Both the position numbers and the translations under genes were made by a program. Shown in pieces: positions 41,610 through 50,849 of a DNA stretch of 64,000 nucleotides. Numbering within the stretch: position 1 is the stretch's first letter; each line of letters starts with the position of its first letter. The stretch is from Levilactobacillus tangyuanensis (GTDB taxonomy: Bacteria > Bacillota > Bacilli > Lactobacillales > Lactobacillaceae). Where the stretch lies: the NCBI RefSeq assembly GCF_003946545.1, contig NZ_RHOA01000009.1, forward strand, positions 1-64,000. The letters run 5' to 3'. The notes beneath the pieces are model-generated. The model did no database searches and had not been told where the DNA came from. It was given only the letters and a program-made list of their open reading frames with translations.

Positions 41610-42983
41610 GTGGCTAAAGCCAAAACTAATTTTGTTTGTCAAAATTGTGCATACAGTTCACCACGTTACTTGGGCCGCTGCCCAAACTGTGGCGAGTGGA
41701 ATACCATGGTTGAAGAAGTGGTGACGCCAACGGCGAAGCCCCAATCCACTCGGGTTAGTGCGTCTGGTCAACATTCGCATCCCCAATTAATGAATGAGAT
41801 TAAGCACACGAGCGAGACTCGGGTGAAGACCGAAATGGGCGAGCTAAACCGGGTACTCGGTGGGGGAATTGTCCCAGGTTCCTTAATTTTAATTGGTGGG
41901 GATCCGGGTATTGGGAAATCGACCCTGCTGCTACAGGTGTCTGGGCAGTTGAGTGCCACTGGTGGCAAGGTGTTATACGTTTCTGGGGAAGAAAGTGCGC
42001 CCCAGATTAAGATGCGTGCGGACCGGTTGGTTGTTAACAGTGATAACCTTTACCTGTATCCAGAGACGGACATGGCCAGCATTCGGGCCAACATCGAAGA
42101 GATGCAGCCGGACTACGTGGTTATCGACTCCGTCCAGACGATGCAAGCACCAGATGTGACTTCAGCGATTGGATCCGTTTCCCAGATTCGTGAGGTGACG
42201 GGTGAGCTGATGCAGATTGCGAAGACCAATGGCATCACCATTTTTGTCGTGGGTCATGTGACCAAGGGCGGGGCCATTGCCGGTCCCAAGATTCTGGAAC
42301 ACATGGTGGACACGGTGCTCTACTTCGAAGGCGACCTGCATCACACCTATCGGATTCTCCGGGCGGTGAAGAACCGGTTTGGGTCCACCAATGAGTTGGG
42401 GATATTTGAGATGCGTGAGGGGGGCCTTTACGAGGTCGCTAACCCTTCCGAAATTTTCTTGGAAGAACGACTCAAGGATGCCACCGGATCGGCTATCGTG
42501 GTCTCCATGGAAGGAACCCGGCCAATTCTGGTGGAGGTTCAAGCGCTGATCACGCCATCTGTCTTTGGTAATGCCCAACGGACGTCTAGTGGACTGGACC
42601 GCAATCGTGTGTCGCTATTGATGGCCGTGCTGGAGAAACGGGCTAACCTGATGCTACAAAACCAGGATGCCTTTCTGAAGGCCGCCGGTGGGGTTAAGCT
42701 TGACGAACCAGCGATTGACCTGGCTATCGCGTTGAGTATTGCCTCCAGCTACAAGGACACCGCGACCGAGCCCACGGACTGTTTCGTTGGTGAAGTTGGG
42801 CTGACCGGTGAAATTCGCCGAGTTAGTCGGATCGAACAGCGGGTGGCTGAGGCTAAAAAGTTAGGCTTCAAACGGATCTTTGTTCCTAAGAATAATCTTC
42901 AAGGGTGGGTTCCACCTAAGGGGATCGATGTCGTCGGGGTATCGACTCTACGGCAAACATTAAAGCTCGCACTCGACGTTTAA
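41610..42983 (+). CDS. radA: DNA repair protein RadA (Sms)
   Basis: A 457-residue RecA-like helicase that promotes branch migration in recombination and transformation. Order: C4 zinc finger C10-C13-C24-C27; RecA core with Walker [10 protein letters not shown] at 97-105; the RadA motif KNRFG near 252; and a Lon-protease-like C-terminal domain (residues ~290-457). Start GTG 41610 follows AAGGGGGAG. First gene of the conserved radA-yacL block. Confidence 0.97.
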   Translation: MAKAKTNFVCQNCAYSSPRYLGRCPNCGEWNTMVEEVVTPTAKPQSTRVSASGQHSHPQLMNEIKHTSETRVKTEMGELNRVLGGGIVPGSLILIGGDPGIGKSTLLLQVSGQLSATGGKVLYVSGEESAPQIKMRADRLVVNSDNLYLYPETDMASIRANIEEMQPDYVVIDSVQTMQAPDVTSAIGSVSQIREVTGELMQIAKTNGITIFVVGHVTKGGAIAGPKILEHMVDTVLYFEGDLHHTYRILRAVKNRFGSTNELGIFEMREGGLYEVANPSEIFLEERLKDATGSAIVVSMEGTRPILVEVQALITPSVFGNAQRTSSGLDRNRVSLLMAVLEKRANLMLQNQDAFLKAAGGVKLDEPAIDLAIALSIASSYKDTATEPTDCFVGEVGLTGEIRRVSRIEQRVAEAKKLGFKRIFVPKNNLQGWVPPKGIDVVGVSTLRQTLKLALDV

Positions 42984-43017
42984 GGCAGGTGAGCAATGAA
43001 AGGAGGTGAAATTTAAA

Positions 43018-44196
43018 ATGCGTAAAAAGAGTGTTGTTTTATTTATCTTTGCCGTTTTGGGTGGGGTTATGGGCGCCGCCTATCTCCCTCGAATCTGGCA
43101 AATTTCAGGCGTCACTAGCCCAATGGTGAACAATCTGGCGGTAAACATACTGGTTGGTGCACTTATTTTTCTTATTCTCGGGTTGCTCTTTGCAGGCTTA
43201 CTGCTTCGATTGATTAACAAGATTGAAGCCTACCTGAATCGACAGAACCCCATGACGCTTATTTTTGGCAGTTTGGTCACCATTGTCGGGCTAGTGTTAG
43301 CGTTACTGATTTCAGTTTCACTTCGCGAATCAAAGTCGGTGTTTTTCAATACCGTGATTCCGTGGATATTGATGATTCTATTTGGTTACCTAGGGTTTCG
43401 AATTGGGACCCGTCTTAGCAAGCTTAAGCTGGAAGATTGGCGACGATTGTTCCAAGCACCTGGGCGTAAGGCCACAGGTGAAGACGCCGGCAAAGAGGTC
43501 TTGGACAGGGAAAGCGAACCAAATTTTCACCACTATAAGATTCTAGACACCAATATTTTAATTGATGGGCGGATCTATGACTTGGCGAAAACCGGATTCC
43601 TGGAAGGGACGCTGTTGGTTCCTAACTTTGTGTTGTATGAACTGCAATACATAGCGGACTCCAGTGATTCCATCAAGCGGGTTCGTGGTCGGCGTGGCTT
43701 GGACATCTTGAACAAGCTTCAAAATGAACAAATCATGCCAATCGAAATGTATGAAGGGGATTTCGAAGATATTCCTGAGGTTGATAGCAAGTTAATCCAA
43801 TTGGCCAAGGAAAATGGCGGGATTATCGTGACGAATGATTACAACCTGAACAAGGTTATTCAATTCCAAAATGTTCAGGTCCTAAACATCAATTCGTTGG
43901 CCAATGCCTTGAAGCCTCGTGTTATTCCTGGCGAAGACCTGCATGTAATGGTTGTGAAAAACGGGACCGAACGGCAACAAGGGGTTGCGTACCTGGATGA
44001 TGGGACCATGGTCGTCGTCGAAGACGGTCGGTACTTCATCAACAAGCAACTCGATGTGGTCGTGACGAGTGCCATTCAAACCGATGCGGGACGAATGATC
44101 TTTGCTAAACCGGTGCATTCAAGTAAAAATATTGAGGATGGCAACGGTGCTAAGAAGTCTGGTAATAACAATCGCAACGGTAAAAAGCCGTCGTAA
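43018..44196 (+). CDS. yacL: PIN/TRAM domain membrane protein YacL
   Basis: A 392-residue protein: four membrane helices (about residues 5-24, 38-65, 82-102, 112-132), a PIN nuclease domain (about 172-300) with D177 in ILDTNILIDGR and TNDYNLNKV, and a C-terminal TRAM domain (about 305-365). Conserved next to radA in Bacilli; probably a membrane-bound RNase, targets unknown. Start chosen: ATG 43018 with AGGAGGTG upstream; the GTG at 43006 is part of that ribosome site. It follows radA by 34 bases. Confidence 0.94.
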   Translation: MRKKSVVLFIFAVLGGVMGAAYLPRIWQISGVTSPMVNNLAVNILVGALIFLILGLLFAGLLLRLINKIEAYLNRQNPMTLIFGSLVTIVGLVLALLISVSLRESKSVFFNTVIPWILMILFGYLGFRIGTRLSKLKLEDWRRLFQAPGRKATGEDAGKEVLDRESEPNFHHYKILDTNILIDGRIYDLAKTGFLEGTLLVPNFVLYELQYIADSSDSIKRVRGRRGLDILNKLQNEQIMPIEMYEGDFEDIPEVDSKLIQLAKENGGIIVTNDYNLNKVIQFQNVQVLNINSLANALKPRVIPGEDLHVMVVKNGTERQQGVAYLDDGTMVVVEDGRYFINKQLDVVVTSAIQTDAGRMIFAKPVHSSKNIEDGNGAKKSGNNNRNGKKPS

Positions 44197-44218
44197 CGTT
44201 GGCGAAGAGTAACGAAAC

Positions 44219-44273
44219 AATTAAGAAGTCGATCTGTCTGCCTATTGGCTGCAGGTCGACTTCTTAATTTTTG
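44219..44273 (+). terminator. Rho-independent terminator after yacL
   Basis: AATTAAGAAGTCGA / TCGACTTCTTAATT stem closed over a 24-base loop with an inner CTG/CAG pairing, followed by TTTT. In many Bacilli gltX would come next; here it is absent. Confidence 0.85.
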
Positions 44274-44281
44274 GTCGAATA

Positions 44282-44290
44282 TGCTACAAT
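44282..44290 (+). promoter_or_regulatory. Extended -10 promoter of cysS
   Basis: TGCTACAAT (TGn plus TACAAT), 39 bases before the start codon. No T-box specifier or GGTGG sequence is seen in the short leader. Confidence 0.6.
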
Positions 44291-44328
44291 AGACATAATT
44301 TATGTCGTGACGCGAAAGGAGTTTCGGG

Positions 44329-45741
44329 ATGCTTAAAGTTTTTAATACCATGACTCGCCAAAAAGAAACCTTTGAACCGATGACCCCCGGCGTGGTCAAC
44401 ATGTACGTCTGTGGCCCGACGGTTTATAACTATATTCACATTGGGAATGCGCGGAGTGCGATTGCCTTCGATACCATTCGCCGTTATTTTGAATACCGCG
44501 GCTTCAAGGTGAAGTACGTTTCTAACTTTACCGATGTCGACGATAAGATGATTAAGCAAGCTAATAAATTAGGCATTACGGTGCCAGAACTGGGTGACCG
44601 GTTCATCAAGGCCTTCAAGGAAGATACGGCGGCGCTGAACATTGAACCAGCGACCGTGAATCCCCGGGCGACGGAACACATTAATGAAATCATTGAATTT
44701 GTTCAGGACCTAATCGATAAGGACTATGCCTATCCAGTTGATGGGGATGTCTATTATCGAGCACACAAGTTTGCCCACTATGGTGAACTTTCACACTTGA
44801 AGTTAGACGATCTGGAAGAAGGGGCTTCCCAGCATACGGCCGATGAAGAGACCGCCCGTAAGGAAGATCCCGTCGACTTTGCCCTATGGAAGGGCGCTAA
44901 GCCTGGAGAAATTTCTTGGCCATCCCCGTGGGGTGCTGGTCGGCCCGGTTGGCACATTGAGTGCTCGGTCATGTCCACCCACTATCTGGGCGACACCTTT
45001 GATATTCATGCCGGTGGCGAAGACCTGGTCTTCCCCCATCATGAGAATGAAATCGCGCAAAGTGAGGCTAAGACCGGGAAGACCTTCGTTCATTACTGGT
45101 TGCATAATGGCTTTGTCACCGTTGGCGATGAGAACGAGAAGATGAGTAAGTCACTCGGCAACTTTGTCACGGTTCACGACATCTTGAAGACGGTTGATGC
45201 CCAGACGTTGCGGTTCTTTATGGCAACGACGCAGTACCGGCGCCCCATTCAATACAGTCAACGCAACCTGGATACCGCTGCCCGCAACCTCGAACGCCTG
45301 CAAACGGCTTACGATAATATGGGCTATCGGCTGAAGGATGCCGAGGGTGGTAACGATCCTAAGACGGACCAAGAGGTTCGTCAGATTGCGGCCAACTACA
45401 TGGATGCCATGGACGATGACTTCAACGTCCAAAACGGGGTCGCTGAAGTCTACGAAGTTGCCCGGCTGGGGAATGTCTATGCCGAACGGCCGGTCGTCTT
45501 TGCTGGTACGCTGAGCTTCATTCGCAAGACCTTAACCGATTTGCTCAGTGTCTTTGGGGTTGAACTCAAGGAAGCTACCGAATTGGCAGACCAAGACATC
45601 GAAGACTTAATCGCTGAACGGATTGCCGCACGGAAGAACAAGGATTTCCTGCGCAGCGATGAAATTCGTGAGCAATTGAAGAACCAAGGAATTATTTTGG
45701 AAGACACGCCCCAAGGGACGCGTTGGCGAAAGGGAAATTAA
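44329..45741 (+). CDS. cysS: Cysteinyl-tRNA synthetase
   Basis: A 470-residue class Ia aminoacyl-tRNA synthetase. The zinc-binding C28 (MYVCGPTVY), HIGN at 37-40, GWHIECSVM and HHENEIAQ with further zinc ligands, and KMSKS near 268 are all in place; the C-terminal DALR-type helical domain ends in GTRWRKGN. Start ATG 44329 follows AAAGGAG. The stop overlaps the next start (TAATG), so mrnC is coupled to it. Confidence 0.97.
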   Translation: MLKVFNTMTRQKETFEPMTPGVVNMYVCGPTVYNYIHIGNARSAIAFDTIRRYFEYRGFKVKYVSNFTDVDDKMIKQANKLGITVPELGDRFIKAFKEDTAALNIEPATVNPRATEHINEIIEFVQDLIDKDYAYPVDGDVYYRAHKFAHYGELSHLKLDDLEEGASQHTADEETARKEDPVDFALWKGAKPGEISWPSPWGAGRPGWHIECSVMSTHYLGDTFDIHAGGEDLVFPHHENEIAQSEAKTGKTFVHYWLHNGFVTVGDENEKMSKSLGNFVTVHDILKTVDAQTLRFFMATTQYRRPIQYSQRNLDTAARNLERLQTAYDNMGYRLKDAEGGNDPKTDQEVRQIAANYMDAMDDDFNVQNGVAEVYEVARLGNVYAERPVVFAGTLSFIRKTLTDLLSVFGVELKEATELADQDIEDLIAERIAARKNKDFLRSDEIREQLKNQGIILEDTPQGTRWRKGN

Positions 45742-46148
45742 TGACAACTGAAGTAGATTATCGACAATTAAACGGGGTCGCATTGGCCTATATGGGGGAT
45801 GCCGCCTACGAGGTCATCATTCGGCGGCATTTAATCGCCGAAGGGTTGGCCAAGCCAAACCATTTGCAGAAGACAGCGACGCATTACGTCTCCGCTAAGG
45901 CCCAGGCGGCACTGATTAACTTGATGGAACAAGACGAGATTCTCAGCGAGGATGAATGGACGATGTTCAAGCGCGGGCGTAACGCCAAGAGCTACACGCA
46001 TGCCAAAAACACGGACGTGGTGACTTACCGGATTTCAACCGGGTTCGAAGCCTTGATGGGCTATCTAGCCCTAAGCGGTAAACAGGACCGGGTCGATCAG
46101 TTAAGTCAATGGTGCATTGAACAAGTGGAAGCGGGGCGGACTGAATAA
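45741..46148 (+). CDS. mrnC: Mini-ribonuclease 3
   Basis: A 135-residue RNase III-domain protein without a dsRNA-binding domain; it matures the 23S rRNA ends in Bacilli. [11 protein letters not shown] carries the catalytic D20 and E24; RGRNAK and [10 protein letters not shown] follow as in the family. Start chosen: ATG 45741 overlapping the cysS stop (TAATG), with AAAGGGA upstream; its own stop overlaps rlmB the same way. Confidence 0.95.
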   Translation: MTTEVDYRQLNGVALAYMGDAAYEVIIRRHLIAEGLAKPNHLQKTATHYVSAKAQAALINLMEQDEILSEDEWTMFKRGRNAKSYTHAKNTDVVTYRISTGFEALMGYLALSGKQDRVDQLSQWCIEQVEAGRTE

Positions 46149-46918
46149 TGAATCCAGAACAGACAACACCAGCCAACGACACCGACTTTGTCATCGGTCG
46201 TCATCCGGCCGTAGCGGCTTTACGGAGCCAACAAACGATTAACAAGGTCTTCTTGCAGAGCGGATTAAAGGCGGAAGCCATCGATGAGATTCGGCAACTG
46301 GCTAAGAAACGTCACCTGGTGATCTCCGAGGTGCCGAAGCAAAAGCTGGACCAACTGACTGACCACCAGAATCACCAAGGGGTGGCACTGGGCGTTGCGG
46401 CCTTTGAATATGCCACGATTGATGATTTGTTTGCCAAGGCAGATGCCGCCGGCGAGCCACCATTCTTCTTAATTCTGGACGGGGTCGAGGATCCACATAA
46501 CCTGGGGTCCATTTTGCGGACCGCCGATGCCAGTGGGGTTCACGGGGTCATTATCCCTAAGCGCCGGGCCGTTGGCTTAACCTCCGTGGTGGCTAAGACC
46601 TCAACCGGGGCCATTGAACGGGTACCGGTTGCTCGGGTTACTAACCTGGTTAACACCGTTCGCGATTTGAAGGACCGCGGTGTCTGGGTCTTTGGCACCG
46701 ACATGGATGGCAACGACTATCGTGACTGGAATGCTAAGGGTGCCAGTGCCCTCATCATTGGTAACGAAGGCAAGGGAATTTCTCGCCTATTAAAGGAAAC
46801 CGTTGATGAAATGCTGACCATTCCAATGGTCGGCGAGGTGCAAAGCTTGAACGCCAGTGTGGCCGCCGGGCTCTTGATGTATCAAGGCTTCAGCTCACGG
46901 CATCCGGTTCAACACTAA
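46148..46918 (+). CDS. rlmB: 23S rRNA (guanosine-2'-O-)-methyltransferase RlmB
   Basis: A 256-residue SpoU/TrmH-family enzyme. N-terminal substrate-binding domain (VIGRHPAVAAL, about 15-25) and C-terminal knotted SAM-binding domain with LDGVEDPHNLGSILRTA (motif 1, N and R), IIGNEGKGIS (motif 2) and IPMVGEVQSLNASVA (motif 3). Coupled to mrnC by a TAATG overlap. Confidence 0.96.
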   Translation: MNPEQTTPANDTDFVIGRHPAVAALRSQQTINKVFLQSGLKAEAIDEIRQLAKKRHLVISEVPKQKLDQLTDHQNHQGVALGVAAFEYATIDDLFAKADAAGEPPFFLILDGVEDPHNLGSILRTADASGVHGVIIPKRRAVGLTSVVAKTSTGAIERVPVARVTNLVNTVRDLKDRGVWVFGTDMDGNDYRDWNAKGASALIIGNEGKGISRLLKETVDEMLTIPMVGEVQSLNASVAAGLLMYQGFSSRHPVQH

Positions 46919-46945
46919 CTTTAGAAGAAATGAGTGCGGGATAAG

Positions 46946-47494
46946 ATGAAAAAAGATATTTTAATTGTCGATGCTTATAATATGATCGGCAACTGGCCCG
47001 AACTCAACCGTCTAAAGTTGACTGATCGGTTACCAGAAGCCAGAGACCAGCTCTTAAATATGCTGGCTAACTATCATAAGCTGCGGGACGCGGCCATTAC
47101 GGTGGTGTTTGATGCGATGTACGTTCCCGGTATTTCGAAGAGTTACCGGCAATTTGATTTAGACGTCGTCTGGACCAATCGTGACGAAACGGCCGACAGC
47201 TATATTGAACGGTTAGCCAAGGAACGCCAAACGCGATTTACTCAGGTGACGGTGGCCACCAGCGATCAGGCTGAACAGTGGACCATCTTCTCTGAGGGCG
47301 CACTACGAATCCCAGCGGGTGAATTACTGCGGGACATCGAGCGGGCACAGAATGAAGTCAAGCAGACGGCCCGCGAGTATGCCGACCGCGGGATTGTGCG
47401 AAAATCACCGTGGAATGATCAGCAACTCTACAAATTAGAAAAATTACGAGACCAAATGATGTCTCGGCCTAAGCAACGCCCTAAGAAAAAATAA
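46946..47494 (+). CDS. yacP: NYN-domain endoribonuclease YacP (Rae1-like)
   Basis: A 182-residue PIN/NYN nuclease, homologue of B. subtilis Rae1, a ribosome-associated A-site mRNA endonuclease. ILIVDAYNMIGNWPEL, VVFDAMYV, DETADSYIERL and VATSDQAEQ hold the acidic catalytic residues; the C-terminal tail is basic (RPKQRPKKK). Start ATG 46946 (MKKDILIVD) is the family-like start; GTG 46934 is an alternative and neither has a strong ribosome site. Confidence 0.93.
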   Translation: MKKDILIVDAYNMIGNWPELNRLKLTDRLPEARDQLLNMLANYHKLRDAAITVVFDAMYVPGISKSYRQFDLDVVWTNRDETADSYIERLAKERQTRFTQVTVATSDQAEQWTIFSEGALRIPAGELLRDIERAQNEVKQTAREYADRGIVRKSPWNDQQLYKLEKLRDQMMSRPKQRPKKK

Positions 47495-47565
47495 ACGGGT
47501 GTTCGCTAAGCGATTGGACGGGCGTCCTTTACACTGGAGTAACCAGTTGAAGGAGGCCTTTTTAA

Positions 47566-48135
47566 TTGAAAACCATGAGTGATATTGTGTTAATTGAAAT
47601 GATTCGACAAACCACTGAATCCCCAGCACTACCCGTGTTATTTGACCGGTATCGTCCGGTTTTACTGCGGATGGAGCAACGTTACTTTATTCCTGGGTAT
47701 GATCGCGACGACTGGGAGCAGGAGGCCCTGCTGGTCTTCTGCCAAGTGGTCACCAAGTTTCAGTTAAGTCGATCCGTGAACTTCGGGGCCTTCTATCGGC
47801 TTAACCTGCTACATCGGGTCTACGATTTGATTCGTCAGAGCAGGGCACAGAAACGGCAGAATTGTCGGGGGATGGTTTCAATCGATGCCAATGGGCCGTT
47901 CTTTGCCGATACGCTGGTTGACCCGCGCTGGATTATTCGTGAGCAATTGGAGGTTAAGGAGGCCGTTGGTCTGGTTCAGAAACGGTTGTCGGCGATCGAA
48001 CGATTGGTGTTCTTGGGACTGATTCGTGGGGCATCCTTGAGTGAGATTGCCCAGAATGCTCGTTTAACGGCTGCCCAGGCCTCGGCGGCTGCCTATCGCA
48101 GTCAGGCGAAACTTCGGCAAGTCTTGGCCGAATGA
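47566..48135 (+). CDS. sigH: Sigma-70 family factor of the SigH/ComX type
   Basis: A 189-residue small sigma factor. Region 2 (about 15-85) has YDRDDWEQEALLVFCQ, VNFGAFYRLNLLHRVYDLIRQ; a short region 4 helix-turn-helix (about 135-185) carries LSAIERLVFLGLIRGASLSEIA. Position between yacP and rpmG is that of sigH in Bacilli. In lactobacilli this factor is linked to competence genes. Start TTG 47566 has AAGGAGG 9 bases upstream; ATG 47575 would be 18 bases away. Confidence 0.9.
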   Translation: MKTMSDIVLIEMIRQTTESPALPVLFDRYRPVLLRMEQRYFIPGYDRDDWEQEALLVFCQVVTKFQLSRSVNFGAFYRLNLLHRVYDLIRQSRAQKRQNCRGMVSIDANGPFFADTLVDPRWIIREQLEVKEAVGLVQKRLSAIERLVFLGLIRGASLSEIAQNARLTAAQASAAAYRSQAKLRQVLAE

Positions 48136-48164
48136 TTGACGGTCTTGCCCAATGATGGTAAGCT
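48136..48164 (+). promoter_or_regulatory. Promoter of rpmG-secE
   Basis: TTGACG (48136-48141), 17 bases, TAAGCT (48159-48164) with TGG extension. It starts at the sigH stop codon. Confidence 0.55.
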
Positions 48165-48209
48165 AACACAGTATGAGTTAGACAGGATTTTATTAAAGGT
48201 GGTGGCAAA

Positions 48210-48359
48210 ATGTCACAAAGAAAGATTGCGTTGGCCTGTTCCGTTTGTGGGTCACGAAACTACACCATCACAGCGAGTGCAACCCGGACTCAGCGACTTG
48301 AGGTTAAGAAGTTTTGTAAGTTTTGCGGGAAGCACACGCTGCATCGCGAAACACGTTAA
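48210..48359 (+). CDS. rpmG: 50S ribosomal protein L33
   Basis: A 49-residue basic ribosomal protein ([18 protein letters not shown] at the start). Two C-x-x-C pairs (C10-C13 and C36-C39) make this the zinc-binding C+ form of L33. It begins at ATG 48210 behind AAAGGTGG and precedes secE, the normal order in Bacilli. Other L33 copies, if any, lie outside the window. Confidence 0.95.
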   Translation: MSQRKIALACSVCGSRNYTITASATRTQRLEVKKFCKFCGKHTLHRETR

Positions 48360-48408
48360 TTGATGAATTTAGCTTATAACGGATACTAACATTTAGGGAG
48401 GCAACACC

Positions 48409-48585
48409 ATGCATTTACTCCGTTTCTTCAAATCGGTCGGCAAGGAAATGAAACAAGTTTCTTGGCCAGGCGTTAAGCAACTTCGGCACGATACCGGAAC
48501 GGTTATTGGCATCTCAGTGCTTTTCTCCATCTTCTTTGGCGCTGTGGACTGGCTCGTTCAATACGGCCTGAAGTTCCTCGCGTAG
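48409..48585 (+). CDS. secE: Preprotein translocase subunit SecE
   Basis: A 58-residue single-helix membrane protein, partner of SecY and SecG in the Sec translocon. The amphipathic part FKSVGKEMKQVSWPG precedes the membrane helix (about 32-52). Start ATG 48409 follows AGGGAGG. Too short for many gene callers, but position between rpmG and nusG and the KEMKQVSWP motif make it certain. Confidence 0.96.
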   Translation: MHLLRFFKSVGKEMKQVSWPGVKQLRHDTGTVIGISVLFSIFFGAVDWLVQYGLKFLA

Positions 48586-48597
48586 TCGAATTATCGG

Positions 48598-48626
48598 TGG
48601 TCAAAGCAGCTTAAATATGCTATATT
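48598..48626 (+). promoter_or_regulatory. Promoter of nusG
   Basis: TGGTCA (48598-48603), 17 bases, TATATT (48621-48626) with TGC extension, just after secE. Confidence 0.6.
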
Positions 48627-48639
48627 AGTAGCTAACGGG

Positions 48640-48665
48640 AACTTCGTGTATGCGGAGTTTTTTTA
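48640..48665 (+). terminator. Attenuator-like hairpin in the nusG leader
   Basis: AACTTCG / CGGAGTT stem with a TGTATG loop, followed by seven Ts, between the nusG promoter and the nusG start. A transcript from 48621 onward must read through it. Confidence 0.65.
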
Positions 48666-48707
48666 TTTTGCTCGAAAAGTCAAAGACATTAAAGGAGTGC
48701 ACCATAC

Positions 48708-49259
48708 ATGGTTGAGTCAGCTGAAAAACAATGGTACGTTCTGCATACTTACGCAGGATACGAAAACAAAGTCATGGCAAACTTGGAATCACGGGCCGAA
48801 TCAATGGGGATGCAAGATAACATCTTCCGTGTGGTCGTTCCTGAAGAAGAGGAACATGAAGTTAAGAATGGTAAGGACAAGGTTTCCATGGAAAAGGTTT
48901 TCCCTGGCTATGTCTTGGTCGAAATGGTCATGAGTGACCAAGCTTGGTACATCGTCCGGAACACGCCTGGCGTTACTGGTTTCTTAGGTTCTCATGGTCA
49001 AGGTAGTAAGCCAACGCCATTGTTACCTGACGAAGTCGAACGGATTCTCCGTCGTGTCGGTATCTCGGCTCGGCATGCTGAATTGGATGTTGCTCCTGGT
49101 GACTCCGTAACCATCGTGGATGGTGCCTTCAGTGGCTTGGTCGGTAAGATTACCGAAGTCGATGACGAAAAGATGAAGTTAAAGGTTAACATTGATATGT
49201 TCGGTCGGGAAACCAGTACTGAACTGAACTTTGACCAAGTCGACCCAATCCTGGGTTAA
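48708..49259 (+). CDS. nusG: Transcription elongation/termination factor NusG
   Basis: A 183-residue protein that binds the RNA polymerase clamp and affects pausing and termination. N-terminal NGN domain (about 5-115) with KQWYVLHTYAGYENKV and FPGYVLVEM; C-terminal KOW domain (about 128-180) with PGDSVTIVDGAFSGLVGKI. Start ATG 48708 follows AAAGGAG. Preceded by its own promoter and hairpin. Confidence 0.97.
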   Translation: MVESAEKQWYVLHTYAGYENKVMANLESRAESMGMQDNIFRVVVPEEEEHEVKNGKDKVSMEKVFPGYVLVEMVMSDQAWYIVRNTPGVTGFLGSHGQGSKPTPLLPDEVERILRRVGISARHAELDVAPGDSVTIVDGAFSGLVGKITEVDDEKMKLKVNIDMFGRETSTELNFDQVDPILG

Positions 49260-49428
49260 GCCATTCGTCATTAACCAGTCATCACCCATGACTCTATCGG
49301 CCACCGTGTTTTAGTCGCGGTTGGCCGTTAAGACTGACGACGATTGTTCCGAAGCTGGGCAGGCTGAATCCTTGTTCTATCAGGATCAGCCGTCGTGGGT
49401 GACCTTTAAATTTTGGTTCCAAAAGAAC
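49260..49428 (+). other. Structured nusG-rplK intergenic region
   Basis: No gene. Two stems can be drawn: CGGCCACCG with CGCGGTTGGCCG (about 49299-49328) and the strong GGCTGA-A-TCCT / AGGA-TCAGCC (49362-49391) with a TTGTTCTATC loop, followed only by a broken T-rich stretch (CCTTTAAATTTT). It may be a weak terminator of nusG. It lies upstream of the rplK promoter. Confidence 0.45.
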
Positions 49429-49457
49429 TTGTTGTAGTTAGTAAAGTGTGGTATGAT
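49429..49457 (+). promoter_or_regulatory. Promoter of rplK-rplA
   Basis: TTGTTG (49429-49434), 17 bases, TATGAT (49452-49457) with TGG extension; about 90 bases of leader before rplK. Confidence 0.65.
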
Positions 49458-49548
49458 TCTCAAGTATGCGTTAGAGCATACAGTTAACGTGGGAGGAGCA
49501 AACTAACAGCTCCACTTACCACACACGGACTCAAGGAGGTATTGTCTC

Positions 49549-49974
49549 GTGGCTAAAAAAGTAGCTAATGTCGTCAAATTACAGATTCCTGCGGGTAAAG
49601 CAACCCCAGCTCCCCCAGTTGGACCAGCTTTAGGTCAAGCAGGGATTAACATCATGGGCTTCACTAAGGAATTCAACGCTCGTACCGCTGACCAAGCTGG
49701 TATGATCATTCCTGTTGTGATCAGTGTCTATGAAGATCGTTCCTTTGATTTCATCACCAAGACTCCTCCAGCAGCAACGCTGTTGAAGAAGGCTGCTGGT
49801 GTTGAACACGGTTCCGGCGAACCTAACACGAACAAGGTTGCTACTGTAACCAAGGACCAAGTTAAGCAAATCGCTGAAACTAAAATGCAAGATCTAAACG
49901 CAGCTGATGTTGAAGCAGCTATGCGCATGATTGAAGGTACTGCCCGGAGCATGGGCTTCACGGTCGAAGGTTAA
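49549..49974 (+). CDS. rplK: 50S ribosomal protein L11
   Basis: A 141-residue protein of the GTPase-associated centre, which contacts elongation and release factors and Rel[25 protein letters not shown] is the invariant N-terminal part (here cited by its core [14 protein letters not shown]); the C-terminal RNA-binding part ends [11 protein letters not shown]. Start GTG 49549 follows AAGGAGG. First gene of rplK-rplA. Confidence 0.98.
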   Translation: MAKKVANVVKLQIPAGKATPAPPVGPALGQAGINIMGFTKEFNARTADQAGMIIPVVISVYEDRSFDFITKTPPAATLLKKAAGVEHGSGEPNTNKVATVTKDQVKQIAETKMQDLNAADVEAAMRMIEGTARSMGFTVEG

Positions 49975-49984
49975 GCTCAGTTTT

Positions 49985-50038
49985 CGGATAGTCGGACACT
50001 TCACGAAAATGAAATGTGTCAAGTGGGAGGTTTATCCG
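49985..50038 (+). promoter_or_regulatory. Probable L1-binding leader structure before rplA
   Basis: An outer stem CGGATA (49985-49990) / TATCCG (50033-50038) encloses an inner stem GACACTT / AAATGTGTC and an unpaired purine-rich stretch GTGGGAGG (50023-50030). The design of two helices with a conserved internal loop is what L1 recognises in rRNA and in its own mRNA in other bacteria. It ends 17 bases before the rplA ribosome site. Assignment is inference. Confidence 0.5.
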
Positions 50039-50072
50039 TTACAACCACATTTGCAAGGAGGAATACACAAAA

Positions 50073-50768
50073 ATGGCTCACAAACGAGGTAAAAAGTATC
50101 AAGACGCCGTCAAGATGGTTGAGGCCGACAAGGTCTACAACATGAGCGACGCCATTGATTTGGTAAAGAAGATGGATTTCGCTAAGTTCGATGCAACTGT
50201 CGAAGTTGCTTTCAAGCTTAACGTTGACACAAAGCAAGCGGACCAACAACTCCGTGGCGCACTGGTACTGCCTAACGGTACTGGTAAGGATACAACGGTT
50301 GTTGTATTCGCCAAGGGTGACCAAGCTAAGGCTGCTGAAGCAGCTGGTGCTGACGTTGTCGGCGAACAAGACTTAGTAGAACGCATCCAAGACGGCTGGT
50401 TGGACTTTGACGTTGCTATTGCAACGCCAGACATGATGGCCCAAGTTGGTCGTTTAGGCCGTGTCTTAGGACCTAAGGGCTTAATGCCTAACCCTAAGAC
50501 GGGGACTGTTACGATGAACGTCGAAAAGGCTGTTTCCGACGCTAAGAATGGTCAAGTTACTTACCGGACTGACCGGGACGGTAACGTTGCTGTTCCATTT
50601 GGTAAGGTTTCCTTTGATGCTGACAAGCTTGCCGGCAACTTGAAGACCATTGCCGAAACGATTGTACGTATCCGCCCAGCCGCTGTGCGTGGGACTTACG
50701 TTCAACACGTTTCAATCGCTTCTACGTTCGGCCCTAGTGTCGACGTTGACTTGAGCACTATGATCTAG
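50073..50768 (+). CDS. rplA: 50S ribosomal protein L1
   Basis: A 231-residue protein of the L1 stalk, which moves with the E-site t[16 protein letters not shown] at the N-terminus, [19 protein letters not shown] (about 125-143) and [21 protein letters not shown] near the C-terminus are diagnostic. Start chosen: ATG 50073 with AAGGAGG 11 bases upstream; an in-frame start at 50016 falls inside the leader structure. Free L1 probably represses this gene. Confidence 0.97.
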   Translation: MAHKRGKKYQDAVKMVEADKVYNMSDAIDLVKKMDFAKFDATVEVAFKLNVDTKQADQQLRGALVLPNGTGKDTTVVVFAKGDQAKAAEAAGADVVGEQDLVERIQDGWLDFDVAIATPDMMAQVGRLGRVLGPKGLMPNPKTGTVTMNVEKAVSDAKNGQVTYRTDRDGNVAVPFGKVSFDADKLAGNLKTIAETIVRIRPAAVRGTYVQHVSIASTFGPSVDVDLSTMI

Positions 50769-50808
50769 TCCAAGTTATGAAGTGAATAAAAAAATCCCTC
50801 GCAATACA

Positions 50809-50837
50809 TTGACACTGGTTGTTGAGTATTGTATGCT
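50809..50837 (+). promoter_or_regulatory. Promoter of rplJ-rplL
   Basis: Perfect TTGACA (50809-50814), 17 bases, TATGCT (50832-50837), giving a leader of about 150 bases. Confidence 0.8.
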
Positions 50838-50849
50838 ATTAAAGTTATT

